This document shows positions 17,496 to 25,211 of a DNA stretch of 64,000 bases, piece after piece. The position numbers were made by a program, and so were the translations under genes. The stretch spans positions 24,362-88,361 of the forward strand of contig NZ_JASXSI010000021.1 in the NCBI RefSeq assembly GCF_030315685.1, in the 5' to 3' direction. Position 1 is the stretch's first letter. Each line of letters opens with the position of its first letter. The stretch comes from Gordonia sp. ABSL11-1 (lineage in GTDB: Bacteria; Actinomycetota; Actinomycetes; Mycobacteriales; Mycobacteriaceae). Under the pieces are notes generated by a model. That model was not told the origin of the DNA and ran no database searches. It worked only from the letters and a program-made list of their open reading frames with translations.

Positions 17496-17981
17496 TCAGC
17501 GTCGGCGCGGCCGCGAACCGGTGTCGGTCGGATCGTCGGTGGTGTATTCCCCCACCAGCCAGCGGGTCGATGCCGGACTGAAGATCAGGACGAGCACCGC
17601 GACGGCCGCGATTGCGAGAGGGATGCCGAACCACGGTTGATGACTGTCGGTGAGCAGAGCGTAGGCCACGGGCAGCAGCAGGATCTGAGCGACGACTGCG
17701 ATCGCACGCCCCCATCGTCGGCCGGTCACCAGGGCGAGGCCGCCGATCAGAACGCCGCCCCCGATGATCCCGAACCAGGCCGCGGTGCCGTACCCGCTGA
17801 TGAATGCCTCACGGTGCCCGGCCGCCTCCCGGATGGCCAGCACGATCGCGACGATGGCCGCGATCGCGCCCTCCAGAGCGGTCACCGCACCCGCCACGCG
17901 GATGGTCGTGGGTACCGCGGCCGCGTCGGTGGACTCGTCCCGATCGCCGCCGGCCGCGACGTCGTCACCCTTCTTGCTCAC
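17496..17981 (-). CDS. Four-helix integral membrane protein (Rv3217c-like)
   Basis: 161 residues. After a charged N-terminus (MSKKGDDVAAGGDRDES), four hydrophobic segments: VAGAVTALEGAIAAIVAIVLAI, AWFGIIGGGVLIGGLALV, AIAVVAQILLLPVAYALL, and IPLAIAAVAVLVLIF, then an Arg-rich tail. Length and position next to the lipid-kinase gene fit Rv3217c. Function unknown. Divergent from the next gene with a 169-bp gap. Confidence 0.75.
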   Translation of the reverse strand: MSKKGDDVAAGGDRDESTDAAAVPTTIRVAGAVTALEGAIAAIVAIVLAIREAAGHREAFISGYGTAAWFGIIGGGVLIGGLALVTGRRWGRAIAVVAQILLLPVAYALLTDSHQPWFGIPLAIAAVAVLVLIFSPASTRWLVGEYTTDDPTDTGSRPRRR

Positions 17982-18150
17982 CGCCCCAGACTATGGGTGC
18001 CGGAGGAGTCGGTGCCGGTCGGCCCCGGCCACCTCCCGGTGCGGACTCACCGTCCGGCGCTCCACCGGGCCGCTCCGGGACAGCCGATCCCACGACGACG
18101 TCGGCGGGTGGATGCACGTCACAGGCGGGCACCCCATATCGTGGGGTCTC

Positions 18151-19122
18151 GTGCGCGTCATGCTCATCGTCAACCCGTTCGCGACGGCCACCACCCCGGC
18201 AGGCCGTGACGCGCTGGCGCACACCCTGAGTTCACGCTTCAGTCTTGACGTCGAGCACACCACGCACCGCGGACATGCGGGCGAGCTGGCGCGTCGGGCG
18301 GTCGCCGAGGGGGTCGACGTGGTCCTCGTGCACGGCGGCGACGGATCCGTGAACGAGGCGGTGAACGGAATCCTCGGTCCGCCCGATCAGGTGCCCGATC
18401 CCTCGCGCACCGTGCCCGGCCTGGGTGTCATCCCCGGGGGCAGTGCCAACGTGTTCGCCCGCACCCTGGGCATCCTGGCCGATCCGCTCGCCGCGACGGG
18501 CCAGATCATCGGTCTGCTCGAGTCCGGGCAGTGCCGTCGCATCGGCCTCGGGCACACTCAGGACCGCTGGTTCCTGTTCAACACCGGAATGGGGATGGAC
18601 GCCGTCGTCGTCCACGCCATGGAGGACAAACGACACGCCGGCAAGCCGGCCACACCGGCCCGCTACTTCCGGACCACGGTGGCGTCGTTCCTGCGCAACG
18701 CTACGAACAAGGCGTCGTTCACGGTCGAGGTACCCGACCACGAGCCGATCCCGGGCGTGCAGTTCGGCTTCGTCAGCAACACCAGTCCGTGGACCTACTT
18801 CGGCGACTACGAGATCCGCACCAACCCCACGACGGGTTTCGACACCCGGCTGGGTCTGTTCGCGGCGACGTCGACAGGGGTGGCCCGCAATCTGCCGTTG
18901 GCCGCACGGTTGCTGACCCATCGGACACCGAAGGGCGGCCACCTCTATCGCGACGACGATGTCGAGTGGGTACGGTTCCGCGCCGACGAACCCATCGATG
19001 TGCAGATGGACGGCGACTACATCGGCGCCCATGTGGCCGTGGATTTCGGTCACCGTGCCGACGCCCTCGCGGTGGTCGCGCCCGGCGCCGACAGTCTCAG
19101 CACGACGCTGACCACCACGTAG
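18151..19122 (+). CDS. Diacylglycerol-kinase-family lipid kinase (Rv3218-like)
   Basis: 323 residues. DAGK catalytic signatures: MLIVNPFATATT at the N-terminus, VVLVHGGDGSVNEAVNGIL (the nucleotide-binding GGDG loop, about residues 61-66) and LGVIPGGSANVFARTLG. The family phosphorylates diacylglycerol, sphingoid bases or phosphatidylinositol-type lipids; substrate cannot be told here. The GTG at 18151 (VRVMLIVNP) matches the start of the mycobacterial homologue. Its 3' end overlaps the convergent MFS gene by 73 bp. Confidence 0.88.
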   Translation: MRVMLIVNPFATATTPAGRDALAHTLSSRFSLDVEHTTHRGHAGELARRAVAEGVDVVLVHGGDGSVNEAVNGILGPPDQVPDPSRTVPGLGVIPGGSANVFARTLGILADPLAATGQIIGLLESGQCRRIGLGHTQDRWFLFNTGMGMDAVVVHAMEDKRHAGKPATPARYFRTTVASFLRNATNKASFTVEVPDHEPIPGVQFGFVSNTSPWTYFGDYEIRTNPTTGFDTRLGLFAATSTGVARNLPLAARLLTHRTPKGGHLYRDDDVEWVRFRADEPIDVQMDGDYIGAHVAVDFGHRADALAVVAPGADSLSTTLTTT

Positions 19123-20237
19123 GGCACCGCGGCGATCGCGAAGAGGGCGGTCGGCGGCAGCCAGCCGGAGCCGAGCGCCCAGGCGCCGTAGGCGGCGATC
19201 GCCACCATCTCCTCACCCACTCCGACGACGGATGTGACCGTCGCGCGAGCGTTCGACGGCACGCGCTGCTGCATCGCCGCGTCGACCATCACCATGGACC
19301 AGCCGAACACGCCGAAAGCGAACGCCACCAACAGGATTCCGACGGGATGACCGATCAGTGCGCCGACCGCGAGGGCCACCGCCCCCGCGGTCAGCCATCG
19401 CGCGAGCCGGCGTGGATTCAGGCCTGCGGTCACGGTCCGCCCGGCGGCGACGCCACCACCGATGTCTCCGATGGCGACGACCACCATCAACGCCGCCACC
19501 CCGGACGCGGCCCCGGTTTCCGGCGACATCTCCCCTGACCACATCTCTTCCGCCAGCAACGGCAGGTATTCATCGAGAGCGGCCACCCACGTCAGCGCCA
19601 CCAGGAGCACGACGCCCCGCCGCAGGGAGTGCCGCCGCCACAGCATCCCGACGACAACGGCCAGGCCGGGTGCACCCTCGACTGCCGAATCCGCCCCCCG
19701 AGCAGGGCCGTCCCGGGGTGGGGATTCACGCGGCGGTGATCGACCCGGCGGTGCGTCCTCCGGGAGCGCTACCGACGCGAGCGCGCATATCCCGCACGAC
19801 ACCAGACTTGCGGCGCCGGCCGCCTCGTAGCCGCCCCACGCCGCGAGCGGTGCGGCGAGCGCCGTACCCAGGAGCACCCCGCAGGCGCCCATCGCGCGGA
19901 CGCGTCCGGCAAGTGCGGCATATCGCAGGGAGTCGCCCCGCGCCGTGAGGGTGTCGAACAGCAGGGCCTGCAGACTTCCCGAACGCAGCGACGAACCCAG
20001 AGACCACAGCACGAATCCGGCGGCGAACGCCCCGTACGACGGCCACCAGGTCCAGAGCGCGAATCCGGCACCGGTGACCAGAGGCCCGGCGACGAGCAGC
20101 CGGCGGCGGGGACATCGATCGGCCAGCATCCCGGTCGGGATCTCGAAGACGAACGAACACAGCGACCAGAGGACGAACAGCAACGAGATCTGCGCTGCCG
20201 AGAGACCGGCACCGGCGACATCGGGATCGGCGAACAT
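19050..20237 (-). CDS. MFS transporter with unclear 5' end
   Basis: 395 residues from the first ATG, about eleven to twelve membrane segments, with the MFS loop motif GMLADRCPRRRLL (about 35-47). The 5' end is abnormal: 28 codons upstream of this ATG are open and encode AEDAIPLYPLYAVMFADPD, the expected first-helix region for this type of carrier, yet no ATG, GTG or TTG precedes it before a stop near 20320. Translation may start at CTG 20304-20306, or a frameshift may have separated the true start (a candidate ATG is in the next frame at 20347-20349). Substrate unknown; drug export is a default guess. It is inserted between the lipid kinase and whiB1 genes, which are neighbours in M. tuberculosis. 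Confidence 0.75.
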   Translation of the reverse strand: MFADPDVAGAGLSAAQISLLFVLWSLCSFVFEIPTGMLADRCPRRRLLVAGPLVTGAGFALWTWWPSYGAFAAGFVLWSLGSSLRSGSLQALLFDTLTARGDSLRYAALAGRVRAMGACGVLLGTALAAPLAAWGGYEAAGAASLVSCGICALASVALPEDAPPGRSPPRESPPRDGPARGADSAVEGAPGLAVVVGMLWRRHSLRRGVVLLVALTWVAALDEYLPLLAEEMWSGEMSPETGAASGVAALMVVVAIGDIGGGVAAGRTVTAGLNPRRLARWLTAGAVALAVGALIGHPVGILLVAFAFGVFGWSMVMVDAAMQQRVPSNARATVTSVVGVGEEMVAIAAYGAWALGSGWLPPTALFAIAAVPYVVVSVVLRLSAPGATTARASAR

Positions 20238-20471
20238 GACCGCGTACAGCGGATAGAGAGGAATGGCGTCCTCGGCAAGGGCACCGACAGAGGCCGCCGC
20301 GGTCAGCCGGTGTGACGAGGATCAACAGGGAAGTCGTGGCATGCCTCACACGATAGTCCGGATGGCTCCGACACCACCAGGGAATTTATTTGGCGACCTG
20401 GGAAAACTGCTCTACACAGATACAGCAAAGCAGGTAGACTAATACATCGGTGCGCAACCGAGTGCAACCAC

Positions 20472-20487
20472 CCCCTCCTCGGAGGGG
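20472..20487. other. C-rich/G-rich hairpin in whiB1 leader
   Basis: CCCCTCC and GGAGGGG flank only 2 nt (the loop opens to about 4). No T-run follows. It is either the terminator-like end of a transcript from the left or an RNA element in the whiB1 leader. The GGAGGGG arm resembles a ribosome site, but no ORF follows it. Confidence 0.35.
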
Positions 20488-20496
20488 TTACAGAAC

Positions 20497-20512
20497 AGTG
20501 ATATTGCACACG
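20497..20512. promoter_or_regulatory. Weak CRP-like site upstream of whiB1
   Basis: AGTGA-N6-ACACG resembles the imperfect CRP site known upstream of M. tuberculosis whiB1 (AGTGA-N6-CCACG, from memory). One mismatch from the TCAC half. Lies 49 bp from the stronger site. Confidence 0.35.
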
Positions 20513-20545
20513 TGTCAACGGAACACCATTGACTTCGCCTGGATT

Positions 20546-20561
20546 CGTGAAAGTATTCACA
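20546..20561. promoter_or_regulatory. CRP/GlxR-type site upstream of whiB1
   Basis: CGTGA-AAGTAT-TCACA matches the CRP-family consensus TGTGA-N6-TCACA at nine of ten defined positions. It is 110 bp upstream of the whiB1 ATG. In M. tuberculosis, CRP (Rv3676) controls whiB1 through two sites, so conservation of the arrangement is likely. Confidence 0.6.
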
Positions 20562-20670
20562 AGCAACAGTGCGGAAACATTCGGTGGGTCCGCGTGAACT
20601 AGCGGTTACAGCCCCAAAACACAGACATTGGAGTTGTCGAGTGGTGCGTCAAGCACCTGAAGGAGAAGGA

Positions 20671-20925
20671 ATGGACTGGCGTCACAAAGCAATCTGTCGC
20701 GACGAAGATCCGGAACTGTTCTTCCCAGTGGGGACCAGCGGCCCGGCCATCGCACAGATCGCTGATGCGAAGCTCGTCTGCGCCCGCTGCCCCGTCACGG
20801 CCGAATGCCTCTCGTGGGCACTCGAGTCCGGCCAGGACGCAGGCGTGTGGGGCGGCATGAGCGAAGACGAGCGACGCGCGCTCAAGCGGCGCACCGCGCG
20901 CACGCGGACGCGGAGCAGCGTCTAA
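20671..20925 (+). CDS. whiB1: WhiB1, iron-sulfur redox/NO-sensing transcription factor
   Basis: 84 residues, the exact size of WhiB1. Four cluster Cys at positions 9, 37, 40 and 46 (C-x27-C-x2-C-x5-C) bind a [4Fe-4S] cluster; the GVWGG turn is at 58-62, followed by a basic C-terminal DNA-binding tail (ALKRRTARTRTR). WhiB1 is essential in mycobacteria, binds the primary sigma factor and responds to nitric oxide. The ATG at 20671 has AGGAGAAGGA directly upstream. A strong terminator follows at 20961. Confidence 0.97.
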   Translation: MDWRHKAICRDEDPELFFPVGTSGPAIAQIADAKLVCARCPVTAECLSWALESGQDAGVWGGMSEDERRALKRRTARTRTRSSV

Positions 20926-20960
20926 GAGGGGCCACAGACCCGAAGTCGCAACGGCGACCA

Positions 20961-20992
20961 CGAAGAGACCCGGCCCCGGCCGGGTCTCTTCG
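20961..20992. terminator. Strong hairpin after whiB1
   Basis: A perfect 15-bp stem (left arm 20961-20975, right arm 20978-20992; CGAAGAGACCCGGCC pairs with GGCCGGGTCTCTTCG) with a tiny loop. It ends 36 bp after the whiB1 stop codon region and faces the convergent pdtaS, so it may terminate both. Confidence 0.8.
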
Positions 20993-21138
20993 TCTGTGCA
21001 GCCCACAGACATTGCGATGCTGCCGTGTTCGAGATCGTCACGATGATTCGCCAAGTGCGACAGCGTGATCAGGACATCACATCCGAGACATTCGGTGCCC
21101 CGGCCATTCTCGGGCCCGTGGCGACATGATGCCGCTGC

Positions 21139-22662
21139 TCAGCGCAGCGGTATGACGACACTCACCTCGGTACCACGGCCCGTCGTCGCGTGGCCCATCG
21201 TGAGCGTGCCGCCGAGCTCGATCGACACGAGGGTCTGCACGATCTGCAGCCCGAGTCTGTCCGAGTTCGTGATGTCGAATCCTTCGGGAAGTCCGGAACC
21301 GTTGTCACGCACGGTGATACGCATCTGACGAACATCCCGGTCGGCGACGAGTTCGATCTCGCTGTCTGTCGTCGATGCGTCGAACCCGTGCTCGATGGCG
21401 TTCTGGATGAGTTCGGTGAGCACCATCACGAGCGGCATCGCCAGTTCGGCGGAGAGCACACCGAGCCGATCGCGGTGTCGCACCCGGACGGTGGTGTCCC
21501 CTGATGCGACGTCGACGAGGATCGGCACCAGTCGATCGACCACCTCGTCCAGGTCGACCTCTTCGTCGACGCTGCCGGACAGCAACTCGTGCACGAGGGC
21601 GATCGATGCGACCCGTCGCACCGCCTCGGTGAGCGCGCCCCGCGCCTCCGGATTGCTGGTGCGGCGCGCCTGCAGGCGCAGCAGCGCCGACACCGACTGC
21701 AGGTTGTTCTTGACCCGATGATGGATCTCCCGGATGGTCGCGTCCTTGCTGATGAGTGCCAGATCGCGTCGCTTGACCTCGGTGACATCGCGGATCAGCA
21801 CGACAGCACCGGTGCTGACCCCGCGTGGACGCAGCGGTACCGCACGGATCAGGACCGTTGCGCGTCGGGCGTCCGCCTCCATCCGCATGCCGACGTCCCG
21901 ATACGGCCCTTCCGGCACCACGCTCCGGCCGGCGGCGGCATCGATCATCGTCGCGACGTCGTCGGACTCGAACGGATCGGTCAACAGCGACGACGCCACC
22001 TCGGACAACCTGGTGTGGGTCAGTTCGGCCGTCCACCCCATCCGATGGAACGCCGACAACGCGTTCGGACTCGCATAGACCACCATCCCGTGCTCGTCGA
22101 CCCGCACGAACCCGTCCCCCGCCCGCGGCGTCGACAGGCCGCGCGGATTGCCCTCCTGGTGGGGGAAGGTGCCGTCGGCGACCATCTGGCACAGGTCGTT
22201 CGCCGAGTCCTGATAGGCCAGTTCGAGCGGCGACGGCAGGCGCGGATGGGTGAGGTCGACGGCTCGGGTCAACACTGCGATCACTCCGTCGTCGGTGCCG
22301 GCGAATCCGACCGGTACCGCCTCGCGGCGGATGGCCACCGTGCCGAGCCATTTCGGGTCTTCGTCGCGCAGCACACGATCGGCCGCGAACGCCCGTTCGA
22401 GCTGAGGGTCGACCGAGTGGTCGGCGCCACGCCCGGTGCGGGCCACCCCGACCTCGTCGCTGGGGAAGACGGTCGACGCGGTATTCGGACGACACTGCGC
22501 GACGGTGACGATGTCGCCGTCCTCGGTACGCACCGACATCAGGAAATCGGCGAACGACAGATCGGCGAGCAACTGCCACTCGGCCACGAGCCGCTGCAGT
22601 TGCGCTGCCGCGGCGTCGGAGAGGGTGGTGTGTTCGGCGAGGAGATCGGCCAGAGTCGACAT
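21139..22662 (-). CDS. pdtaS: Sensor histidine kinase PdtaS
   Basis: 507 residues. N-terminal GAF-like domain (about 1-150), PAS domain (about 170-285; FVRVDEHGMVVYASPNAL), HisKA_2 dimer helix with the phospho-His in EIHHRVKNNLQSVSALLRLQARR (about 313-335), and HATPase with N box LIQNAIEHG and DNGSGLPEGF. Soluble, with no membrane segment. In mycobacteria it signals to the RNA-binding antiterminator PdtaR; the response regulator is encoded elsewhere. Position next to whiB1 matches Rv3220c. Confidence 0.93.
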   Translation of the reverse strand: MSTLADLLAEHTTLSDAAAAQLQRLVAEWQLLADLSFADFLMSVRTEDGDIVTVAQCRPNTASTVFPSDEVGVARTGRGADHSVDPQLERAFAADRVLRDEDPKWLGTVAIRREAVPVGFAGTDDGVIAVLTRAVDLTHPRLPSPLELAYQDSANDLCQMVADGTFPHQEGNPRGLSTPRAGDGFVRVDEHGMVVYASPNALSAFHRMGWTAELTHTRLSEVASSLLTDPFESDDVATMIDAAAGRSVVPEGPYRDVGMRMEADARRATVLIRAVPLRPRGVSTGAVVLIRDVTEVKRRDLALISKDATIREIHHRVKNNLQSVSALLRLQARRTSNPEARGALTEAVRRVASIALVHELLSGSVDEEVDLDEVVDRLVPILVDVASGDTTVRVRHRDRLGVLSAELAMPLVMVLTELIQNAIEHGFDASTTDSEIELVADRDVRQMRITVRDNGSGLPEGFDITNSDRLGLQIVQTLVSIELGGTLTMGHATTGRGTEVSVVIPLR

Positions 22663-22723
22663 GTCGCGGGGTGGCCGTCAGCCGCCGACAGGCGATGAGG
22701 TCGTCGGCACCATCGGCGAGCGG

Positions 22724-22939
22724 CTATTCGTAGACGGCGATGATGTCGCCGGCCTGGATGACGTCGCCCACCTTCACCTTGACGTCGGCCAGGGTGCCGG
22801 GTTCCTCTGCGAGGACAGGGATCTCCATCTTCATCGACTCGAGCAGAAAGAGGGTGTCGCCGACGTCGACCTGTTGACCGGCGGACGCCCGCACCTCCAG
22901 GACACTCGCCACGATCTCTGCCACGACGTCTTCAGCCAT
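22724..22939 (-). CDS. Biotinylated single-domain protein (TB7.3/Rv3221c-like)
   Basis: 71 residues, a lone biotinyl/lipoyl attachment domain. The biotin site is Lys37 in LLESMKMEIPV. Starts at the ATG followed by AEDVVAEIVASV; an ATG two codons upstream (22945) is also possible. It could be a free biotin carrier for acyl-CoA carboxylases or a biotin store; no carboxylase subunit is nearby. Confidence 0.9.
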   Translation of the reverse strand: MAEDVVAEIVASVLEVRASAGQQVDVGDTLFLLESMKMEIPVLAEEPGTLADVKVKVGDVIQAGDIIAVYE

Positions 22940-23043
22940 GGTCATAACCTAGCCCACCGGTGTGCGGCCGGACGACCGGATTGGAGTCCGGTGGGGCGCA
23001 CGTGGGACACTGGACGACGCACATCAGCACGAAGGAGACCATC

Positions 23044-23118
23044 ATGGGTAAGCGCGGACGCAAGAAGCGCGCTCGTAAGAAGAACGCTGCCAATCACGGC
23101 AAGCGTCCGAACTCCTGA
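23044..23118 (+). CDS. 50S ribosomal protein bL37
   Basis: A 24-codon gene, MGKRGRKKRARKKNAANHGK ending in RPNS. It closely matches the tiny mycobacterial large-subunit protein bL37 (MAKRGRKKRDRK-type, 24 residues). AAGGAG precedes the ATG by eight bases. Highly basic, 12 of 24 residues Lys/Arg. Divergent from the biotinyl protein and convergent with rshA, separated from it by a terminator hairpin. Too short for ordinary gene callers and often missed. Confidence 0.9.
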   Translation: MGKRGRKKRARKKNAANHGKRPNS

Positions 23119-23188
23119 GTTCCGACTCAGCAGTCGCGAGCACCGTTCCGGGACGTCGACGTTTCGGCGTCGAGAACCCGGGACATCA

Positions 23189-23256
23189 TCGAGAGCATCC
23201 ACTACAGACGTCGAGAGCATCCGCTCCTCGACGGACGTGGATGCTCTCGACGTTTT
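23189..23256. terminator. Terminator with two competing left arms after bL37
   Basis: The right arm at 23237-23253 (GTGGATGCTCTCGACGT) can pair with either of two upstream arms: 23189-23202 (TCGAGAGCATCCAC, 14 bp) or 23208-23222 (ACGTCGAGAGCATCC, 15 bp). TTTT follows at 23253-23256. It separates bL37 from the convergent rshA-sigH operon. Confidence 0.7.
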
Positions 23257-23275
23257 CTGCTCGGCGACTCTGAGT

Positions 23276-23584
23276 TCAGCGACCGGCCTCGCGCACGATC
23301 ACGGTCTTCCGGATCTCGATCCGAAGCCGTTCGCGCAGCCCCTGGGGCGCCTGGTCGCCACCGCACTTCCGATTGATCAGGGTTTTCAGTTGCTGTTCGA
23401 TGCCGTAATGCGCCAGGCACGACGGACAGTTGTCGAGGTGGCCCTGCAGGCGCGAGCGCGCACCGGAGTCGCACTCGTCGTCGAGCAGCAGCCAGACATC
23501 GGCGAGCACCGCCGAGCAGTCGAGCTGGGTGAACTCGGGGTCATCGGCGCCGGAGCCGGGCTCCGGGGAACGCATGTCACTCAT
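23276..23584 (-). CDS. rshA: Mycothiol-system anti-sigma factor RshA
   Basis: 102 residues with the zinc-binding anti-sigma motif H49-x3-C53-x2-C56 (HLDNCPSC) and further Cys at 23, 38 and near 84. Redox-sensitive ZAS proteins of this type hold SigH/SigR inactive until oxidation forms disulfides and releases zinc. The start overlaps the sigH stop by 4 bp (ATGA), so the anti-sigma factor is translationally coupled to its target. Confidence 0.93.
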   Translation of the reverse strand: MSDMRSPEPGSGADDPEFTQLDCSAVLADVWLLLDDECDSGARSRLQGHLDNCPSCLAHYGIEQQLKTLINRKCGGDQAPQGLRERLRIEIRKTVIVREAGR

Positions 23585-24336
23585 CGCGCCACCTCGCTCG
23601 TCGACGACCGGTTGAAACCGCGCTCACGGGCGACGTCGGCCAGCAGTTCACGCAACTGACGGCGACCGCGATGCAGACGGGACATGACGGTGCCGATCGG
23701 GGTGTCCATGATCTCGGCGATCTCCTTGTAGGGCAGGCCCTCCACGTCGGCGTAGTACACCGCCATACGGAAGTCCTCGGGCAGTTCCTGCAGGGCTGCC
23801 TTGATGTCATCGTCCGGCAGCGCCTCCAGCGCCTCGATCTCCGCCGACCGCAGACCGGTCGACGTATGCTCGGCTGTCGCGGCGAGCTGCCAATCGGTGA
23901 TCTCGTCGGTGGGGTACTGCGCGGGCTGACGCTGCTTCTTGCGGTAGCCGTTGATGTAGGTGTTGGTGAGGATGCGGTACAGCCACGCCTTCAGGTTGGT
24001 GCCCTCACGGAACGACCGGAAGGCGGAGAACGCCTTCACGTAGGTCTCCTGCACCAGATCCTCGGCATCGGCCGGGTTGCGGGTCATCCGCAGCGCCGCG
24101 CCGTACATCTGGTCGAGCAGCGGCAGAGCATCCCGTTCGAAACGCTCGGTGAGCTGCTCGGGCGATTCCCCCGGATCGGTGCGGCTGGGTGCCTGCGAGC
24201 CGGCACCGGATGCCTGATGCGACGAGGTGCTCGACAACTCGGCACTCTCGTCCGGCGTCTCATCTCGTGACTCGGGTTCGACCACTACGATCCCTTCGGT
24301 GACGGCGTCGGCGGAAACGGTGTTCGGTGCCGGCAT
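23581..24336 (-). CDS. sigH: ECF sigma factor SigH (oxidative/heat stress)
   Basis: 251 residues from the chosen ATG. Region 2: RFERDALPLLDQMYGAALRMTRNPADAEDLVQETYVKAF; region 4: QELPEDFRMAVYYADVEGLPYKEIAEIMDTPIGTVMSRLHRGR, both nearly identical to mycobacterial SigH. The N-terminal ~65 residues before SPEQLTERFERD are poorly conserved, so the start is uncertain; ATG 24469-24471 would give 296 residues and sits closer to the SigH-type promoter at 24551-24576. SigH directs thioredoxin, mycothiol and heat-shock genes after oxidation of RshA, encoded just downstream. Confidence 0.92.
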   Translation of the reverse strand: MPAPNTVSADAVTEGIVVVEPESRDETPDESAELSSTSSHQASGAGSQAPSRTDPGESPEQLTERFERDALPLLDQMYGAALRMTRNPADAEDLVQETYVKAFSAFRSFREGTNLKAWLYRILTNTYINGYRKKQRQPAQYPTDEITDWQLAATAEHTSTGLRSAEIEALEALPDDDIKAALQELPEDFRMAVYYADVEGLPYKEIAEIMDTPIGTVMSRLHRGRRQLRELLADVARERGFNRSSTSEVAR

Positions 24337-24550
24337 GACCCATCGGGGATCCGGAGCCGGGTTTCCGCTGTCGGTCAAGCTTACCGATGTGGATCGTGAT
24401 CGGGTTGCGGGCCGGTCGGTGAACTCGTCGAGAACCGCTGAAGTGGGTTCGAGCAAGCCGGTGCTGGTCATCAGGCTGATCGACCTTCCTTCGAGTCGTC
24501 GGGTGGTGGCTGCGACAACCGGGGTCACCGGCGTCGACGTCAATCCCCTC

Positions 24551-24576
24551 AACAGACAAACCACGACAAATGTTCC
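24551..24576 (-). promoter_or_regulatory. SigH-type autoregulatory promoter
   Basis: On the minus strand GGAAC (24576-24572) is followed after 18 nt by GTTG (24553-24550). This matches the SigH/SigR consensus GGAA(T/C)-N18-GTT. The transcript would start near 24543 and run into sigH-rshA. Confidence 0.65.
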
Positions 24577-24629
24577 GACCGTCGGCGTCCGCAGAGGCGC
24601 ACGCCGACGACGACCAGGAAGGACGGCCC

Positions 24630-25127
24630 ATGGCCGCGACCCCGGCACTGTCCGCCCTCGAGAAGGCGGGCGTCGCGCACACGGTGCATCGGTACGTCCA
24701 CGATCCTCGCAACGAGTCGTACGGCGACGAGGCCGTCGCGGCCCTGCAGACGAGCATCGGGGTCAGCCCCGAGCAGGTCCTGAAGACGCTCGTCGTCGAG
24801 GTCGGGAGCTCGCTCGTGGTGGCCGTCGTCCCGGTGCCACGCAAGCTCTCGCTGAAGGCCGTCGCCGCGGCCGCGTCGTCGGTCGTCCCCATCGCCGGGA
24901 AGGCGCACATGGCGCCGGAGAAGGCGGTGACACGGGCAACCGGCTACGTGTTCGGCGGGGTGTCGCCGATCGGCCAGCGCACCACTCTGCCCACGGTCGT
25001 CGACTCCTCGGCTCTCGTCTGGCCGCGGATCTGTTGCAGTGCAGGCCGACGCGGCCTCGAGGTCGAACTCGCACCCGCGGATCTGGTCGCGGTCACGCAC
25101 GCCGTGGTCGCCGACATCGCCGTGTGA
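24630..25127 (+). CDS. ybaK: YbaK/EbsC-type Cys-tRNA(Pro) deacylase
   Basis: 165 residues. YbaK/ProX fold: VAHTVHRYVHDPRNESYGDEAV near the start, QVLKTLVVEVG, the conserved Lys of VPVPRKLSLKAVAAA, and YVFGGVSPIGQRTTLPTVVD. Such enzymes remove Cys mischarged onto tRNA-Pro. The ATG at 24630 has AGGAAGGA upstream. Divergent from sigH, whose promoter lies within its 5' flank. Confidence 0.88.
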   Translation: MAATPALSALEKAGVAHTVHRYVHDPRNESYGDEAVAALQTSIGVSPEQVLKTLVVEVGSSLVVAVVPVPRKLSLKAVAAAASSVVPIAGKAHMAPEKAVTRATGYVFGGVSPIGQRTTLPTVVDSSALVWPRICCSAGRRGLEVELAPADLVAVTHAVVADIAV

Positions 25128-25211
25128 GGACCGCCTGGCCACCACCCGACCGTCCGGACCGTCGACCGCACGGTCACGACGTCCCCATCGAGGTCGTGAC
25201 AGCATGGTCGT

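Larger units (their letters stand above)
20307..20670. other. Long AT-richer leader/promoter region of whiB1
   Basis: No protein gene is supported. The stretch is clearly less GC-rich than its neighbours and has two CRP-like sites (20497-20512, 20546-20561), a C-rich hairpin (20472-20487), an ACACGTGT palindrome (20508-20515) and -10-like TAGACT/TAATAC sequences near 20433-20443. A strong AGGAGAAGGA ribosome site ends just before the whiB1 ATG. This mirrors the long, multiply regulated whiB1 upstream region of M. tuberculosis. Confidence 0.6.
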
